A stretch of 64,000 bases of DNA from Unio delphinus (taxonomy: Eukaryota; Mollusca; Bivalvia; Unionida; Unionidae): contig JAQISU010000132.1 in NCBI GenBank assembly GCA_029339505.1, forward strand, positions 11,139,001 through 11,203,000. The letters run 5' to 3'. Shown here one piece after another: positions 25,032 to 40,000 of the stretch; the stretch's first letter is position 1, and each line of letters begins with the position of its first letter. A program made the translations under genes and the position numbers. The notes beneath the pieces are model-generated. The model saw only the letters and a list, made by a program, of their open reading frames with translations, had not been told where the DNA came from and did not search any database.

Positions 25032-28000
25032 CTAATGTAACATGATTGGGAAACATATTCGAAAGAGAAAAGGACCACAGCAAGCAAAATGTTATATTGT
25101 ACAAAAGCATCATGCAGTTGGACTGAAAGTATATTTTGTGTGATGTATACTGCAGAAAAGGAAACAAAATCATATGTATCCAAGAAATAGACAAATAGAT
25201 TTTATAGGCAATGATATGGGAATGTTTCAATGATGTTTTTTAGTTTTCAAATCCAAATCTTAAAGAAAAAAAATCAAATGGCTAGGGATAATTATAAATT
25301 ATCAAGAAACAAATAGTATCAACTTTTCAATATAAGCCAAGAACATATACAAGTCACAGATTAAGTGAAGAACACAGTTAAGCAACTGATGAATTAAACA
25401 TAAACATTACTAAAGGTACATAGTGTTTAGTTGTCTAAAACTCACTACTTTATTTGGAATGACTGAAGTTAATGTAAAATACAACAGCAATGCATTAATG
25501 CAAATCTTATGCAATTTTAAATCAACTGAACAGGCAAAAAATATATTTACACACCCTGATTATTCTCACAGACAAGGCTATTAGCTCATTCAGTCACTCA
25601 ACTACAGGAAAATGCCACAATTAGCAAGTATCTAGTATTCCAATGTCAGACTATTTCAATGAAAAGGTACCAATGAACAAATGTTCTAGTATTCGAAATC
25701 CAGACTATATTCATAAATGGCAACATTACTAAACAGTCAGTATTCAAAATCCATACTACATTCATGAATAGACCAGACTAATAAGCAAGTATCTAGTATT
25801 CCAGATCCTGAGTATTTCAATGAAAGGGTCACAATGAACAAATGATCTAGCATTCCAAATCCAGACTATATTCATAACTGGCACCTTTACCAAACAACAG
25901 TCTGGTATTCGAAATCCAGACTACATTCATGAAAATGTCACAATGAAAAATCATCTAGCATTCCAAATCCAGACTATATTCATAAGTGGCACCATTACTA
26001 AACAATAGTCTAGTATTTCAAATCCAGACTACATTTAAGAATCGGTCACAAAGATCAATCTCTCATATTCCAAATCCAGACTGCATTCATGAATAGACCA
26101 GACTAATAAACAATAATCTAGTATCCCAAATCTAGACTATATTCATGAAAAGGTCACAATGAACAATCATCAAGTATTCCAGATCCTATTTCACTGAAAA
26201 AGTCACAATGAACAATTGTCTAGTATTTCAAATCCAGACTACATTCATGAATAAACCAGAATGACACATTATCTAGTATTCCATATTCTATTTCACTGAA
26301 AAGGTCACCATGCAAATTTATCTAGTATTTTCATGAATAGGTCACACTGAAAAATTATCTAGTATTCCAAATCCAGACTAGATTCATGAATAAGTCACAA
26401 TGAAAAATTATCTAGTATTCCAGATCCTGGTTATTTTCATGAATAAGTCACACTGAAAATATATCAAATATCCCAGATCCTGACCATTTCAGTGAAAAGG
26501 TCACAATGAAAATATATCAAGTATTCCAGATCCAAACTAAATTCATGAATAGACCAGACTAATAACAATAGTCTAGTATTCCAAATCCAGACTAGATTCA
26601 TGAATAAGTCACAATGAAAAATTATCTAGTATTCCAGATTAAAACTAATTTTATGAAATAAGCCACAATAACAAATGTCTAGTACTTAAAATCCTATTTT
26701 CATGAATAGCTCACAATGAACATTTCTTCAGTATTCCAAATCCAGACTACATTCATGAAAATGCAAAAAATTAAATTATATGTGTATAAGTAAAACTTAT
26801 ATTACCTTGCTGCAGACCCAAAAGTAAAAGCTAAACAGTTGTAAAATGTATGAATGTTCGAATTATTGCTCCAATGATGTGAAAATCTAAATAGTTCATC
26901 TACAAATGCATATAAAAATGTGCACACAAAAATGAATTTGTCGTCCTCATGTTTTTAGACAATTGTGCCAAGAAGGTTTTAAAATAAAAACCTTAAAGAT
27001 TATCAAAAAAACACAAAACTTATTATAACGGCTTGATCAGATCATTCATATATAAATACAAGCATGAATACCAAACTCTGAATTTGATAACAAAGTTTTG
27101 TCAGATGTAAAAGTGTTTGAAAGTAGGTCTTTTTAAATTACTGTAATGATTACCTGCATATGCATACAAATATGCATATTTAATTTCATTTGTCTACATT
27201 CAATGGATATGGTGCAATCTGGTTAACATTGTGGACAGAAAATAAACAAGATGTCTCCACTGCAAGCACTGGGAATATAATCAGAATAAAAAGAGCAGGA
27301 AAAAATACCTGTTGAAATCATAACAGACTTTATATCAATCTGATACTGCCTGTCCAACACAGAAGACCCTGGATAATTGGTGATACCACACTGAAGTGCT
27401 CGCTGATACAGCTCCTTCTCCACTGGATGTCGAGGTAATGGATTATCAGCCTGGGGGCTAATCATCAGCGACTGGAGCTGAGATGAAAAGGTAAATGGTA
27501 GCCAAGAATAACATGGAGCATGATTTCTTGCTTATGAACAGAATTATCATGCATGCTACACAATCACTGACAACAAACTCTTGCACTGTTATGTTTAAAT
27601 GAATGTAAAATTTGTCTTTCCTTAAAAATTGTTCAAATTAAATTTCTGACATCATCAAACTAAAGCAAATCTCTTATTTATTAAATCAATTATATTGTTG
27701 TATATACAATAGTGTAACTTACCTGAAGAATTACCAAATCATGGTCAAGTGTTGTCTCTATCTGACCTTTTCTTTTTGAAATGGTTTGACCTTTGACTTG
27801 TGGAATGAAAACCCTGACACCACACAAATTTGCATAGATCAAAGGGAGACTATTTGATGTCAACCATGCAACTGATTCTTGGCTTGACTTTCTATGTTGT
27901 AAAGGCACTTGCTGTTGTCTGCTTCTGTTACCATTATAACCAAATTCTGAAAAATGTTCCATCAATGTTTCTATCACAGGCATATAAACAACAATGTCAA

Positions 28001-31000
28001 ATGGATTTACATTGATACAAATCTCAGACACATATTTGTAGAAATAAAATTCTTTGAGTTCACCCTCTTTCTGATTTTGTATTGCTGGGAGTTCTATATT
28101 GAGTTTTTGGAATCTTTTCTTTACATTTCTACACAAAGCCCTGGTGAAAGTCAGATTGAAAAATCCATGGGTAACTTCCCTTGTGGACTGCGATGAGAAG
28201 AAGCCACTAGATGGTGCAGTATGAAGATCTCCAATCCAAAGCTTAGTTGTCAGAATATGGATGTCCTGAGGCAACTCACCTTGACAATTCATCAAAACTC
28301 CTTCATAAGAACCCTTCTGCCACACACCTTCAGGACTGGAAAATATACAACAAAATAACTATTACAAAATAAAAGCCTTTATTCTATGTCAACTGCAAAA
28401 CAACTTATAACTACTTTAACATGTTATCAATATGCCATAATGGTATCTGTAAAGGATAGCAAACAAGTGCACATTGAGTAAATGCTAATGCACACTTGTG
28501 AGGCTGAAACAAGGACCGAATCAAACCTATGGCTGCTGAGTTGTAAAGCCAGCACATTACTACTGCACTATCCACATGCTACCACAGATTTATTAGATTG
28601 ATGTTGTAATCATTCAAGTAATTAAAAACAAATTATTATGACTGTTTCATTTTTGTTGGTTGGTTGACAGCACTTTTAATATGGGCAATATCATATAAAG
28701 TAAATAGTAGTTAAGTGCCTTTCCCAATGATCCACCAAATCATTCAACTGACCTAGCTAGGAATCAAACCAATAACTGATGTAAATAAACACACACATTT
28801 CTGACATGAACATTGTTTTCAATAATACTTACCCGATCATGTTAGGACTACATCCACTACCAAGCAAATACAGTCCTCAAAAGCTAATACAGACATTCAC
28901 TACCAAGCAAATACAGTCCTCCAAAGCTAATACAGACATTCACCACCAAGCAAATACAGTCCTCCAAAGCTAATAGAGACATCCATTAAAAGCAAATACA
29001 GTCCTCCAAAGCTAATAGAGACATTCACCACCAAGCAAATACAGTCCTCCAAAGCTAATACGGACATTCACTACCAAGCAAATACAGTCCTCCAAAGCTA
29101 ATAGAGACATTCACCACCAAGCAAATACAGTCCTCCAAAGCTAATAGAGACATCCATTAAAAGCAAATACAGTCCTCCAAAGCTAATAGAGACATTCACC
29201 ACCAAGCAAATACAGTCCTCCAAAGCTAATAGAGACATTCACTACCAAGCAAATACAGTCCTCCAAAGCTAATAGAGACATTCACTACAAAGCAAATACA
29301 GTCCTCCAAAGCTAATAGAGACATTCACTACCAAGCAAATACATTCCTCCAAAGCTAATAGAGACATTCACTACCAAGCAAATACAGTCCTCCAAAGCTA
29401 ATACAGACATTCATTACAAAGCAAATACAGTCCTCCAAAGCTAATAGAGACATTCACTACCAAGCAAATACAGACCTCCAAAGCTAATAGAGACATTCAC
29501 TACCAAGCAAATACAGACCTCCAAAGCTAATAGAGACATTCATTACAAAGCAAATACAGTCCTCTAAAGCTAATACAGACATTCATTACAAAGCAAATAC
29601 AGTCCTCCAAAGCTAATAAAGACATTCACCACCAAGCAAGTAAATAAAGTCCCCCAAAGCTAATAGAGACATTCACCACCAAGCAAATACAGTCCTCCAA
29701 AGCTAATACAGACATTCACCACCAAGCAAATACAGTCCTCCAAAGCTAATAGAGACATTCACCACCAAGCAAATACAGTCCTCCAAAGCTAATACAGACA
29801 TTCACCACCAAGCAAATACAGTCCTCCAAAGCTAATACAGACATTCACCACCAAGCAAATACAGTCCTCCAAAGCTAATACAGACATTCACCACCAAGCA
29901 AATACAGACCTCCAAAGCTCATACGGACATTCACTACCAAGCAAATACAGTCCTCCAAAGCTAATAGAGACATTCACTACCAAGCAAATACAGACCTCCA
30001 AAGCTAATAGAGACATTCACTACAAAGCAAATACAGTCCTCCAAAGCTAATACAGACATTCACCACCAAGCAAATACAGTCCTCCAAAGCTAATAGAGAC
30101 ATTCACCACCAAGCATATACAGTCCTCCAAAGCTAATACAGACATTCACTACCAAGTAAATACAGTCCTCCAAAGCTAATAGAGACATTCACTACCAAGT
30201 AAATACAGTCCTCCAAAGCTAATAGAGACATTCACCACCAAGCAAATACAGTCCTCTAAAGCTAATAGAGACATTCACCACCAAGCAAATACAGTCCTCC
30301 AAAGCTAATACAGACATTCACTACCAAGTAAATACAGTCCTCCAAAGCTAACAGAGACATTCACCACCAAGTAAATACAGTCCTCTAAAGCTAATACAGA
30401 CATTCACCACCAAGCAAATACAGTCCTCCAAAGCTAATAGAGACATTCACCACCAAGCAAGTAAATACAGTCCCCCAAAGCTAATAGAGACATTCACCAC
30501 CAAGCAAATACAGTCCTCCAAAGCTAATAGAGACATTCACCACCAAGCAAATACAGTCCTCCAAAGCTAATAGACATTCACTACCAAGCAAATACAGTCC
30601 TCCAAAGCTAATAGAGACATTCACCACCAAGCAAATACAGTCCTCCAAAGCTAATAGAGAAATTCACTACATCTTTAATATTGTTTTAGCAACAAGGTCC
30701 TGAAATATCAGTTTGTAAAGTCAGACAGGAATGATATCCTCATCAATTATCAGTTACTACTGCAACAGATGGGTATGCATGCTCTTCCAGAAATGTAACT
30801 GCAGGCAGGACTTTGGAGGGTATACCATATTATGACCATAAAACTAAATATGTGGAATCTTTGATGCCCTGCAATAATATGATGGTCACAAACATTGCTA
30901 AGTAATAATAAGCACTTACACAACCCAACATGTCAGGACAATTCTAGGATGATCAAATTTCTGACTTGTTAAAAAAATGTTTTATATAAATAAATTAGTG

Positions 31001-34000
31001 TTTTCTAATGAAATGTGTTTACAAATTCAAACACTTTTCAGAGACTATTGAGCATATTTTTTTTTTTTTTTGGGGGGGGGGCATGTTAACACTGGCAGTT
31101 GTCTTATTACTGATCAAAAGGAATATATATTTTGCCTCCAATCAAACAGGATTGTTTATGTCAGTAATTAGTTTCCAATTTATCAACCCTATGTTAGTCT
31201 GTACACTTGGGAGAGCTCCTATAACATTAAATTGGAATTCAGTACTGTACCTTTTCTGAAAATGGTAGACATTAGCAGACCCAACAGTGGCCTTGACCTT
31301 AGTGTACACATCTTGAACATCCATAGCCAATGTGATATCTTCCAGACATGTGGAAACCTTTCTATCTGAAATGAATAATACACAGCAACTTGGATTATAA
31401 AACCACACTTTGCATTATTCAAGCATGTAGTATACATTGATACATCCATGGAGCTTTTGACACTTTTATGAAGATGGTGAAAATACAGCAGTTTAAAGTA
31501 GCATGAGAACAGCTCAAATTTGATGGACAAGAAGGTAATATTACAGTTGGGTTGTTGAAAAAAATGGTATTGTGATTGCAAATATCTGATTTCACAAATA
31601 ATGATCCTTAAATTATTTTGTGATATTAATATTGACATACTGACAGCACATTTTTATATTTTACTGAAGTTCCTGTAATCCTCATATGACATACTGGATA
31701 AAAGACCAGAGAGAATCTAACTCCATATAAAACAATATGACAGTACTTACCCTTTATGTCACTGTTTCCTGGCAAAAAGAACTTAAATTCACACTTTGGA
31801 AGTGTCCACTGCCACCATAACGACAGTTTCACACTCTGTCCTCCAGTATCTTCCATAATTTCTAGTTCTCGACTGGTTGTTGTATCCAATGAGGTTAAAT
31901 CACCAGAGGTTTCTGTATATATCCCATCATACTCTGGACCTGAGGTTAAACTCTGCTTTGGTTTCCAAGGTGATGACTTTGGAGACTGAACTTTGACCTG
32001 GGCTACCCGACTGTTCTCCACACTTTTTTGCTCTAAACTGGTAGTAATATCATCAACCATTCTAAATACTAACTTTGCAAGTCTTTGTGTTTTTGTCACA
32101 AGATCATCAATAAGAACAACCTGGAAAATATTTTTTGGGTAAATTAACAATCTTCTTTGATTATAAATTAATTTTTTTCAATATTAATATTTCAATTAAT
32201 TTATTTTGTAAATGCCACCAGGTGTGAATCTGTTTATCTTTTAGGAATGTCAAATCATGATTATTTTAGATTCTTAAAATATTCATCTTTCAAACATTTC
32301 AAAACAGTGTGGTTTTAGGGCCAAATTTTAGGTCTTTTAATCAAAATTGATCAGATTTAAAAAAATAAAACTTAAATTACTTTCAAAATCTGAGAATATT
32401 TTCAAATCTCATTTTAATATTTGTAGAGCTAAACTATCTCTCATTTTGCAATATTCCAACAATAATCTATGTGAACTATAAGCACAGTGGAATAAACGTT
32501 AATGAAATAAAATATTTAAGGATCCTACAGAATCTATCTATATTATTCATGAAATCCTACTACATTCTGTAAATTAAGAAACTTGTATGTTATCTGTTCA
32601 TTAAAGAAAAAAGTAGAGGTTGGCAAGATTTACAAAGTACCTTTTACTGAAGTCCACCAACCATTAATTTGTGATTGAACAACAACAACAATGATTAGAG
32701 TACCCACCACAACCCATATGCAGTAAAATTAACATTAAGTGCTTTCCACACAATCTGGTCAGGATACTTTACTCCAATTATCTCAAATTACCTTCATGTA
32801 TTGTCATGTCTAAAGAAAACAAAGAAACCAAACCCAAAATTTAAAAAAAATTACAATACTGTTCTAATTAACTCTTTGGTTATCTACTTCAGACTTTAGG
32901 CATGTACAATTTCTACATCTTATAATATGTGTGCTACTGCACTGACACTGATTCATGATGGATGCAGGACACCATGTATAAGCAGATGTTTCATAATATA
33001 ATTGTTTAATTTGTGATTGGTATCAATGAGCAAATTACTGATAGTATGACAGCACTATTAATACCATCATTCAATAATATTTGGTTCCATACTATCTTTT
33101 TTCTTCTAAAAAATCTGTGACGTCAAGTTCTAGCAGATAAGTAAAAATTATACCTGTTTTTGTGATGCTGAAAGTGTTACTGCATGCATATCTGTATGAA
33201 GACAGAGGCCCAATGCACTGATGTTTTCAGACTGTATGGGTGTGTACTTGTGACTCACTGCAACTGTGCAAGTGACCGTAATTGGTTTTACAAGCTGAAG
33301 AGTTTCCTTTGAACAATGGATGGTGTAAGAGGCAAAGTTTCTGAGGTAGACATTCCAGGGCAGTTTATCACCTAAAGAAGCAAGATAAATGCAGTTTATC
33401 TCCTAAACACACAATGTGTATCAGTTTAAATGTTAAAAATTTTGTGAAATTTTACTCTATTCTCAAGATAGAGAATCTCAATGAAAAATGATTTATATTG
33501 AATTTATGAAACAAGCTAAATAATGTCCAGCTTTTGAAAGCCTTGACAAGCATGACATTATTCAACAAGTTTCATAAATTTAATTTTAAATCGTTACCCA
33601 TTTGAGATTCATTTTAGCACATAATTTTTATTTCAGTTGAAACTATTTAGATACAAAGAATTACAAATTTCATTCATTCTCACACTGAAAATATCTTTGT
33701 TGTGTATACAAAATAGTCCCAAACAAAGTTGAACTAGTAAAAGCAGTTTATACCTTTTAACAAACTATAAATAAAAAGAAAGCATCCATCCTAATAAAGT
33801 AAACATTTTACAAAGACAAGATCATTTTTCAACAAAGAATGACCAATGAGTTTGATGTCACATTGTTTGATATGGAACACGGTACCAGTTAGAGTGGACC
33901 TACTGTACATGATCCATGTTTGCTCTAACATGACACTTTCACAACTAAACATTACACTGTTGTGATATTCATGTGAAAGGAGGATTAATGGAAATTCCAA

Positions 34001-37000
34001 TATTTACTTTAATGTATATAATTATGCTGGATATTTGCAGTATTTGATTTGGAACATTAGCCTGTACATAAGACATAACAAACTTTTTTTTAGTTCACAT
34101 ATTTAATACATAAATATGCTGTGGTTAGATAATGTTATGTCTTTTGAGTGATCAGTTTATGTCCATATTCTTCTGTGAAGGTGGATTCTATGTTATGGAT
34201 GTACCACCCCTCACCATCCCCACCCCAAACCACTGAAGCGATTTTTCATATGATATTGCTATACATAACAAACCCCTGTAAGGATAAATTGGCAATATTC
34301 AGACAGGACTCAAGTTATAAAATGGCATCCAAATCTTACATGAAATCAAAGCATTTTAGAAGGCAGGACTAAAAAGGCTTTCTCAAGATCGCAGCCATTC
34401 AGTAAAGAGAATTCTGCACAGTAATTTCATAGGCCTATTTGGATCAATCAGAATCACCTAAAGTGATACATAACACGTTGTGATATCAATAACTGAAACT
34501 GCACATACTATAAAAAAACTACTGACTATGTGAAAAAATACTTAACAAACTGACTACTAGTAATTGCATGAATAAAATTCTCAAACCTACCTACAAGGGA
34601 CCCTTCTATGCTTGTAACAGGAATTTCCTGTAAGTATGGGACTGGTTTCAGTCCTGCACTCTGCACCTGGACATGAGGAAGGCAGAGGACAAATGTGTCA
34701 GCAAGATTCCCCAAACCAAACAATCTCCGTAGATTACTAGGAATGTTCATGCTGGGCTCACTCAGATGAAGATGGGATTTAGGGAGAAATATACAAAACT
34801 TCTTCATTTCTACCTGCAATTACAGAAAAGAACCAAAATGGTCTACATGTGCTCATGCTAATTGTAAAAGGATGGACTCCAAACTCCAATAAAATATGTA
34901 TACACGGCATTATCCACCACAAAGAAAATTAAGTAAAATTTCAATAAAAAAAGGTCTGAGAAACAAGACTAAACAATCCCATTTCAAAAACTGCTGTCTG
35001 AACGGGCAACTACATAGCTAGTTAAGCCAGCTGGAAAAAGTTTGAAAACTGTTCTTTATGCTTATTTTGACCAATTTTCCACATCTCATAGGTATTGTCT
35101 TTTGGATTCTTCAACTCCAAAATAAGATTTTTCACTATATAAGCTGTGCCAAAGTTTACTTTTCTTGAATTAACACCCTACTGACTAATTTGATATATTT
35201 ACTGTTCCATATTATTGTATTAGGTTTTAAAGCCCTTAAAAGAAACAGTCAATATGTTCAAATAGATATCTTTACCTCTTAAATTTCGATGACAGACTCT
35301 TATTTCTCAAATTTATTGTAACCTTTTTGCTAAGGTTTTATGGTTTTGTAGCAACATCATCCTGCTGGGCCAAAATGTGACCCCAAAAAAAGTGAAAACT
35401 TTAATATTGTCAGCTTGTTTGTCTGCCCTTTCTAAATTATATTTCAAAATGCCACTGAGATGAGGGGTTGACTGTGCCATCTGTTTTCGTCCATATAGCA
35501 TGATAATCAGACTCATATTTAACACCATTTTTGGTTCACAATTTTCTAATTTAAAAAATAAATAGACCAGATGTTTAAACAGTTACCCAAAAAATACACA
35601 TTGTAACAAGTGCTACAATATTTCAACAGGCTTACATATACTAAGCAGAAAATATTTTAAACTACATGACTTGAAACTAACTTGCATGAGTTCTCACTCA
35701 TCACTGCCGTAAAAGTTCACAAATTTATACAAATTTGGTGCACCCTGGGTGCATCTCTGTTAATGAGTTGGTTATGTGGGAAAAAAAATTATATTATGAA
35801 ACCTTCTTAATATCAGGTATTAACTATCATTTTCTTTTTGTTTTATACATATCTTCCTTGCAGGTAAACATGCTAAGAGGTGTGATTCAATCATAAATTT
35901 GAATGAGCAAAAATTATTATCCCTTGCAAACTGAAATTTAAAGTGTCAATCAAGAACTGAAAATGCTCTAACCCATGAAATAAAATTATCATACATTCAG
36001 ATGTCTTTTCTGTACATTCATCTAAAGTCTACAAACCTGAACTTGAAGAAGTCGAAGCAAAGGAAACAATCTAGCTAGTTTTTTCCCTATGCTATCCACA
36101 GTTTTATCTCCTTCCTGGTCTCCAGCTGCTTTATCTGTGGCCCCTGGATGGGGCAAGGATTCAGTCTGCCCCTTGGTTGCACTTTGTGTCAAATTAACGG
36201 AGGAAGACCTTTGCTTTGTGGAGCTGCTTGAAGCTACTGATACTAAAAGTATATGTTGAGGATAATTATTAATATTTTTGAGTTACAAATCTTACATAGC
36301 AAAAAAAATAATGTCTTTTATTCTAATAATAATGCTCAACAACAGCATATAATAAGTAAGCTATATACAGAAGTCCCTTCTTGAATGTCTTCACCTGACC
36401 AGTTGCCAAATGTTTTATAAGACAAGCATCCTTTGGCATTAATATGTTTGAGTTCAAAATGCAATCAGTGACCAACATTTTAGTACAAAAACTGCAAATT
36501 TACCCTTCAACAGTGGCCACATAATGTTTTCTCAGATTAAAATCTTGCTAATATTTTTAATTTCTCAACTCAACATATTAGCATGTGTTAAAACATGCCA
36601 ACAAAGTAACTTTAATACATACAAAGTAATTTGATTATCCTTACTACTGTATATTCTTTACATGTTAGCTTTCCTCGCTTTTAAATTACTGGCCATTATT
36701 ACCACAAATATCTTATCATGATGACAAAAGGTAACCATGATGTGGCACTGTATTGTTCAACTTCAGATACCAGATAGTAAAATATATATTTTATCTTTTT
36801 AAAATTTTGGCTTCCCTCTAATAAATTATGAAATGTACCTGTGTTTCATACAAGAGAAAAGAAGAAAAAATTGTTCATATAACAAGCTTACTTCTATTGT
36901 AAACACTAAGCATCTCAGCATAACTACATACTGCTAATGAAGGAATAAGTTGTCACAAAAGTGCAAAATGTTGCCAGACTTTCTCAGTTCAGAATGAAAA

Positions 37001-40000
37001 GTAAATCAATTAGACTAAATGAAAAAATGGATTGTTCTTTAATAACCAAGGAGTTGCAAGAACTATCCTGATGAAATCTAAGTCCTGATGGAAACAGACT
37101 CAATGGATTCAATGATTATGGGGATGCAAACAAAAGGGAAACATGCCTGATTCCAGTTGGTTAAGAAGTCTATGCCCAAATGCATGAAATTCTGAGATGT
37201 ACGGAGGTCTGACTTTGCTAGTTCATGAAAAGACCTAGAGATCCAGGAGAAAGGAGATCATTCCACCTTGTAATAGGATAGAACTTACCATGTGCTGCTT
37301 TTGATGAAGATGATGTCGCCCAGAACAGGGAGACTGTGTAATCCCTAGTGTGAGTGAAAGCTCAGGAGTTGATGAGGGCCGAAGGGAAGAATGGTGACTC
37401 AGAGGTAATAACAGTGTGGTGGTAAGCAGAATGTGGAAACTAGCAACAGACAGGGTGGTTAGGTACATGGAAGTATGCATCTGTCAGATCAAGACTAAAA
37501 ACATACTTGCCACAACTGAGAGGCAAAATAACATAGACTTCCTCATTTTGAATTGAGTGAGGAGACTCCAGTCAATGATAGGCCTCCACCTATTCTTTGC
37601 ATTCCAAAAGCAAGTCTTGAGTAACTCATTGGATAATGTATCCTTAACAAGAGCTCCCATGCATTTTATGAGCAACTGTATCATATGTTATAATTAGGCA
37701 TCTTCTGAACTGATGAAGTATTGTGTGGAGGGGTGAGGTTATTGTTGATGAACGAAACCTGAAGCCCCTCCAACTGACCTGATCAGCCCCATCCCACCCC
37801 TTTCTAAAAGAACAAGGACATCCAGTGAGTTCTAAATCGGTTTCATACAGCCACTATAGGGGTCGCTGTGGGCGACTGTCTATGGCTCATCACCCTTACT
37901 TAAGCTGGATTCTCAACCGGCTTGGCTTCATGCTGCTCACTGCCAGCTGGGAGTGGGGGGGGGGGACATTCCAGCACCCCTAACTAGGATTGCCACTGAG
38001 GTTGGTTTTTGGTGTGGGCTAAGGATGTCAGATGTATCCTGCCTTGACCTCAACCATCTTTCTTTCCACATTTCTGCTTTGTGAAGTACAGCAGTGCTTG
38101 TGTTTTTCCATACAAACAGTGCATTTATAACAAACACTGCATATTTAGCTCCTTCCATTCAATGCCAATCTTTGTGCATGTGCATGTCATACGTTTAGTT
38201 AATATATATTCCTTCTGAAATGACACATGGTGAGTGAAAGCAAAGCTGAGACTAGCAAATTAGCATGTGACTAATTAGCAAATAGCATAAATTATCGGGA
38301 CCGCCCTGACTACATATTATAGTTGTCAGATTTTAAGCAGTTTTCAGTTATCAGAAACAATGTATCCAAAACATAACAAAACAGGAATCATGGCATACAT
38401 CCTTGCTTTGAAAATGCATATAGATCGATTAAATTAATACTGTGCAGAAATACAAACAAAAGCAGAAACTAGTCATGGGTTGAAAACACTAGGTCGCTAA
38501 AACATGAACATAACTAACAGACTCATGAATGTGTCATATCATAAACATATGGTCCTATCTCATCTCATAACTAACAGACTCATGAACGTGTTATATCATA
38601 AACATATGGTCCTATCTCAAGCTTAAGCACAATGCATAGTTAATAAAGAATGGACGTTGTGTACATACTATAAACCAAACCAGAGTCATAGTAGGCTACC
38701 ATGCTTTGAAAACAGAAACACAACTAATCAGAAACTAGTAATATGTTAAAACTACTAGGTCGCTGAAAAAAACCATTATCATAACCACATGTTATTGATG
38801 CTGCATAACAGAAACCATGTATACATAACAGGAGTCATGGTAAACTTCTTAAGTGACCTGTAGAACATTTAATTGCTAAAACGACACAAGACACACACTA
38901 AAGCAGAAACTAGTGGTGTTAAAAATTACTAGATCGTGAAAACTGTAATAACTAACAGATGAGTTAATCAGGACCTATGGCCCTGCTTAAAACTTATGCT
39001 GCATGCTTAGTTAATAATTAAATGATAATTCAATCAAAACAGCATAAACTATGAATAAATTAAGCATAATTATCAAGCAGCACTTTGCTATTAAAAGCTC
39101 CATAGCAGATGAATCAAGTTAAATCTACACTAACCCATAATGACCTTGTGTAAGGTCAACAATAGCATGGTGAGATGGTGCTCCTACAAGACGAAGTCCC
39201 AGTAAGTGACAAATCTCTCAAAATATTGGCAGAAATTGTATTTTTTTTTAAAAAAAGCATACAACCTGCAGCAGATTGATAAATCTGCACCATAAAAGCA
39301 AAATTTATATTGGATGGATCCAAAGGAACAAAGAAAAAGGGCTAGATTGTCTGAGCCTACTGTACTGTGTGTGTGTCAGCACACAGGAAACCTAAATACA
39401 GGTGACACCTGGTGGTATCAAGTTGAGGTAATAAACAAAAGTTATTAGGTTTGATTCACAAGGTAACAAGCTAATATTCCTAATGTAATGTGATTGGGAA
39501 ATATATAAGAAGGAGAATTTTAACACCTTCAAGTAACTAGAAGTAACCATCCATGAAACACGAATGAACAAACCGATCTGAAATTAACATTTAAAAAACC
39601 TGAAATATCCATTGCCTTAGTTACTCAACAGTTAGTGAAGTAGATATTGTCATGATAGCTAAGTCACAGGAACATTGGACGACACTGTTTTCAGTGCAAT
39701 TAGCATGAAGAGTAAGCTAATGAACACAATCTGCAGAAATCATAGTCACTTGTTCATGTTTTGTTTTAAAACTTGTTTAATGCAGTTAGTTTTAGTAATA
39801 GTTAATTTCTAAATGCTAAAACTTCTAATCCGGAACCTTCAAATTTAAACATGTGTCAAATTTACCAAACAGAATGGTTCTAAAATTTAAAATGGGCTGA
39901 AAAGAAAATGACTAAATTTAAAAATTAACATGTTTCACATCTTCTACTTCTCTGACATTATAATACATTATAGTTCATTTCTTTTGAAACACAAAAGATG

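Larger units (their letters stand above)
22945..25072 (-). mobile_element. DIRS-like relic: gag region and 5' terminus
   Basis: Plus-strand phrases parallel the gag of the main element (CTAACTTCAGTCCATTCCATGG; the frame with FCMFTVCPQGR versus HMFTASPQGR in the main copy; GTCCCCATACTGGGACAG). The far end, CTAATGTAACATGATTGGGAAACATATTCGAAAGAGAAA near 25030-25070, resembles the DIRS 5' terminus. The stretch 24330-24970 matches 38210-39300 of another relic, so both belong to one subfamily. All coding capacity is lost. A minisatellite and a TA microsatellite have grown inside it. Confidence 0.68.

Noticed and set aside
24586..25230. 214-codon minus open frame with a Tyr/Ile repeat that might look like a membrane protein
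   Set aside because: The repeat is the translation of a TA microsatellite, and the rest overlaps DIRS relic sequence.
28840..30668. Second CRISPR-like array with 43-bp periodicity
   Set aside because: The whole 43-bp unit repeats, not a repeat plus variable spacer. It is a minisatellite.
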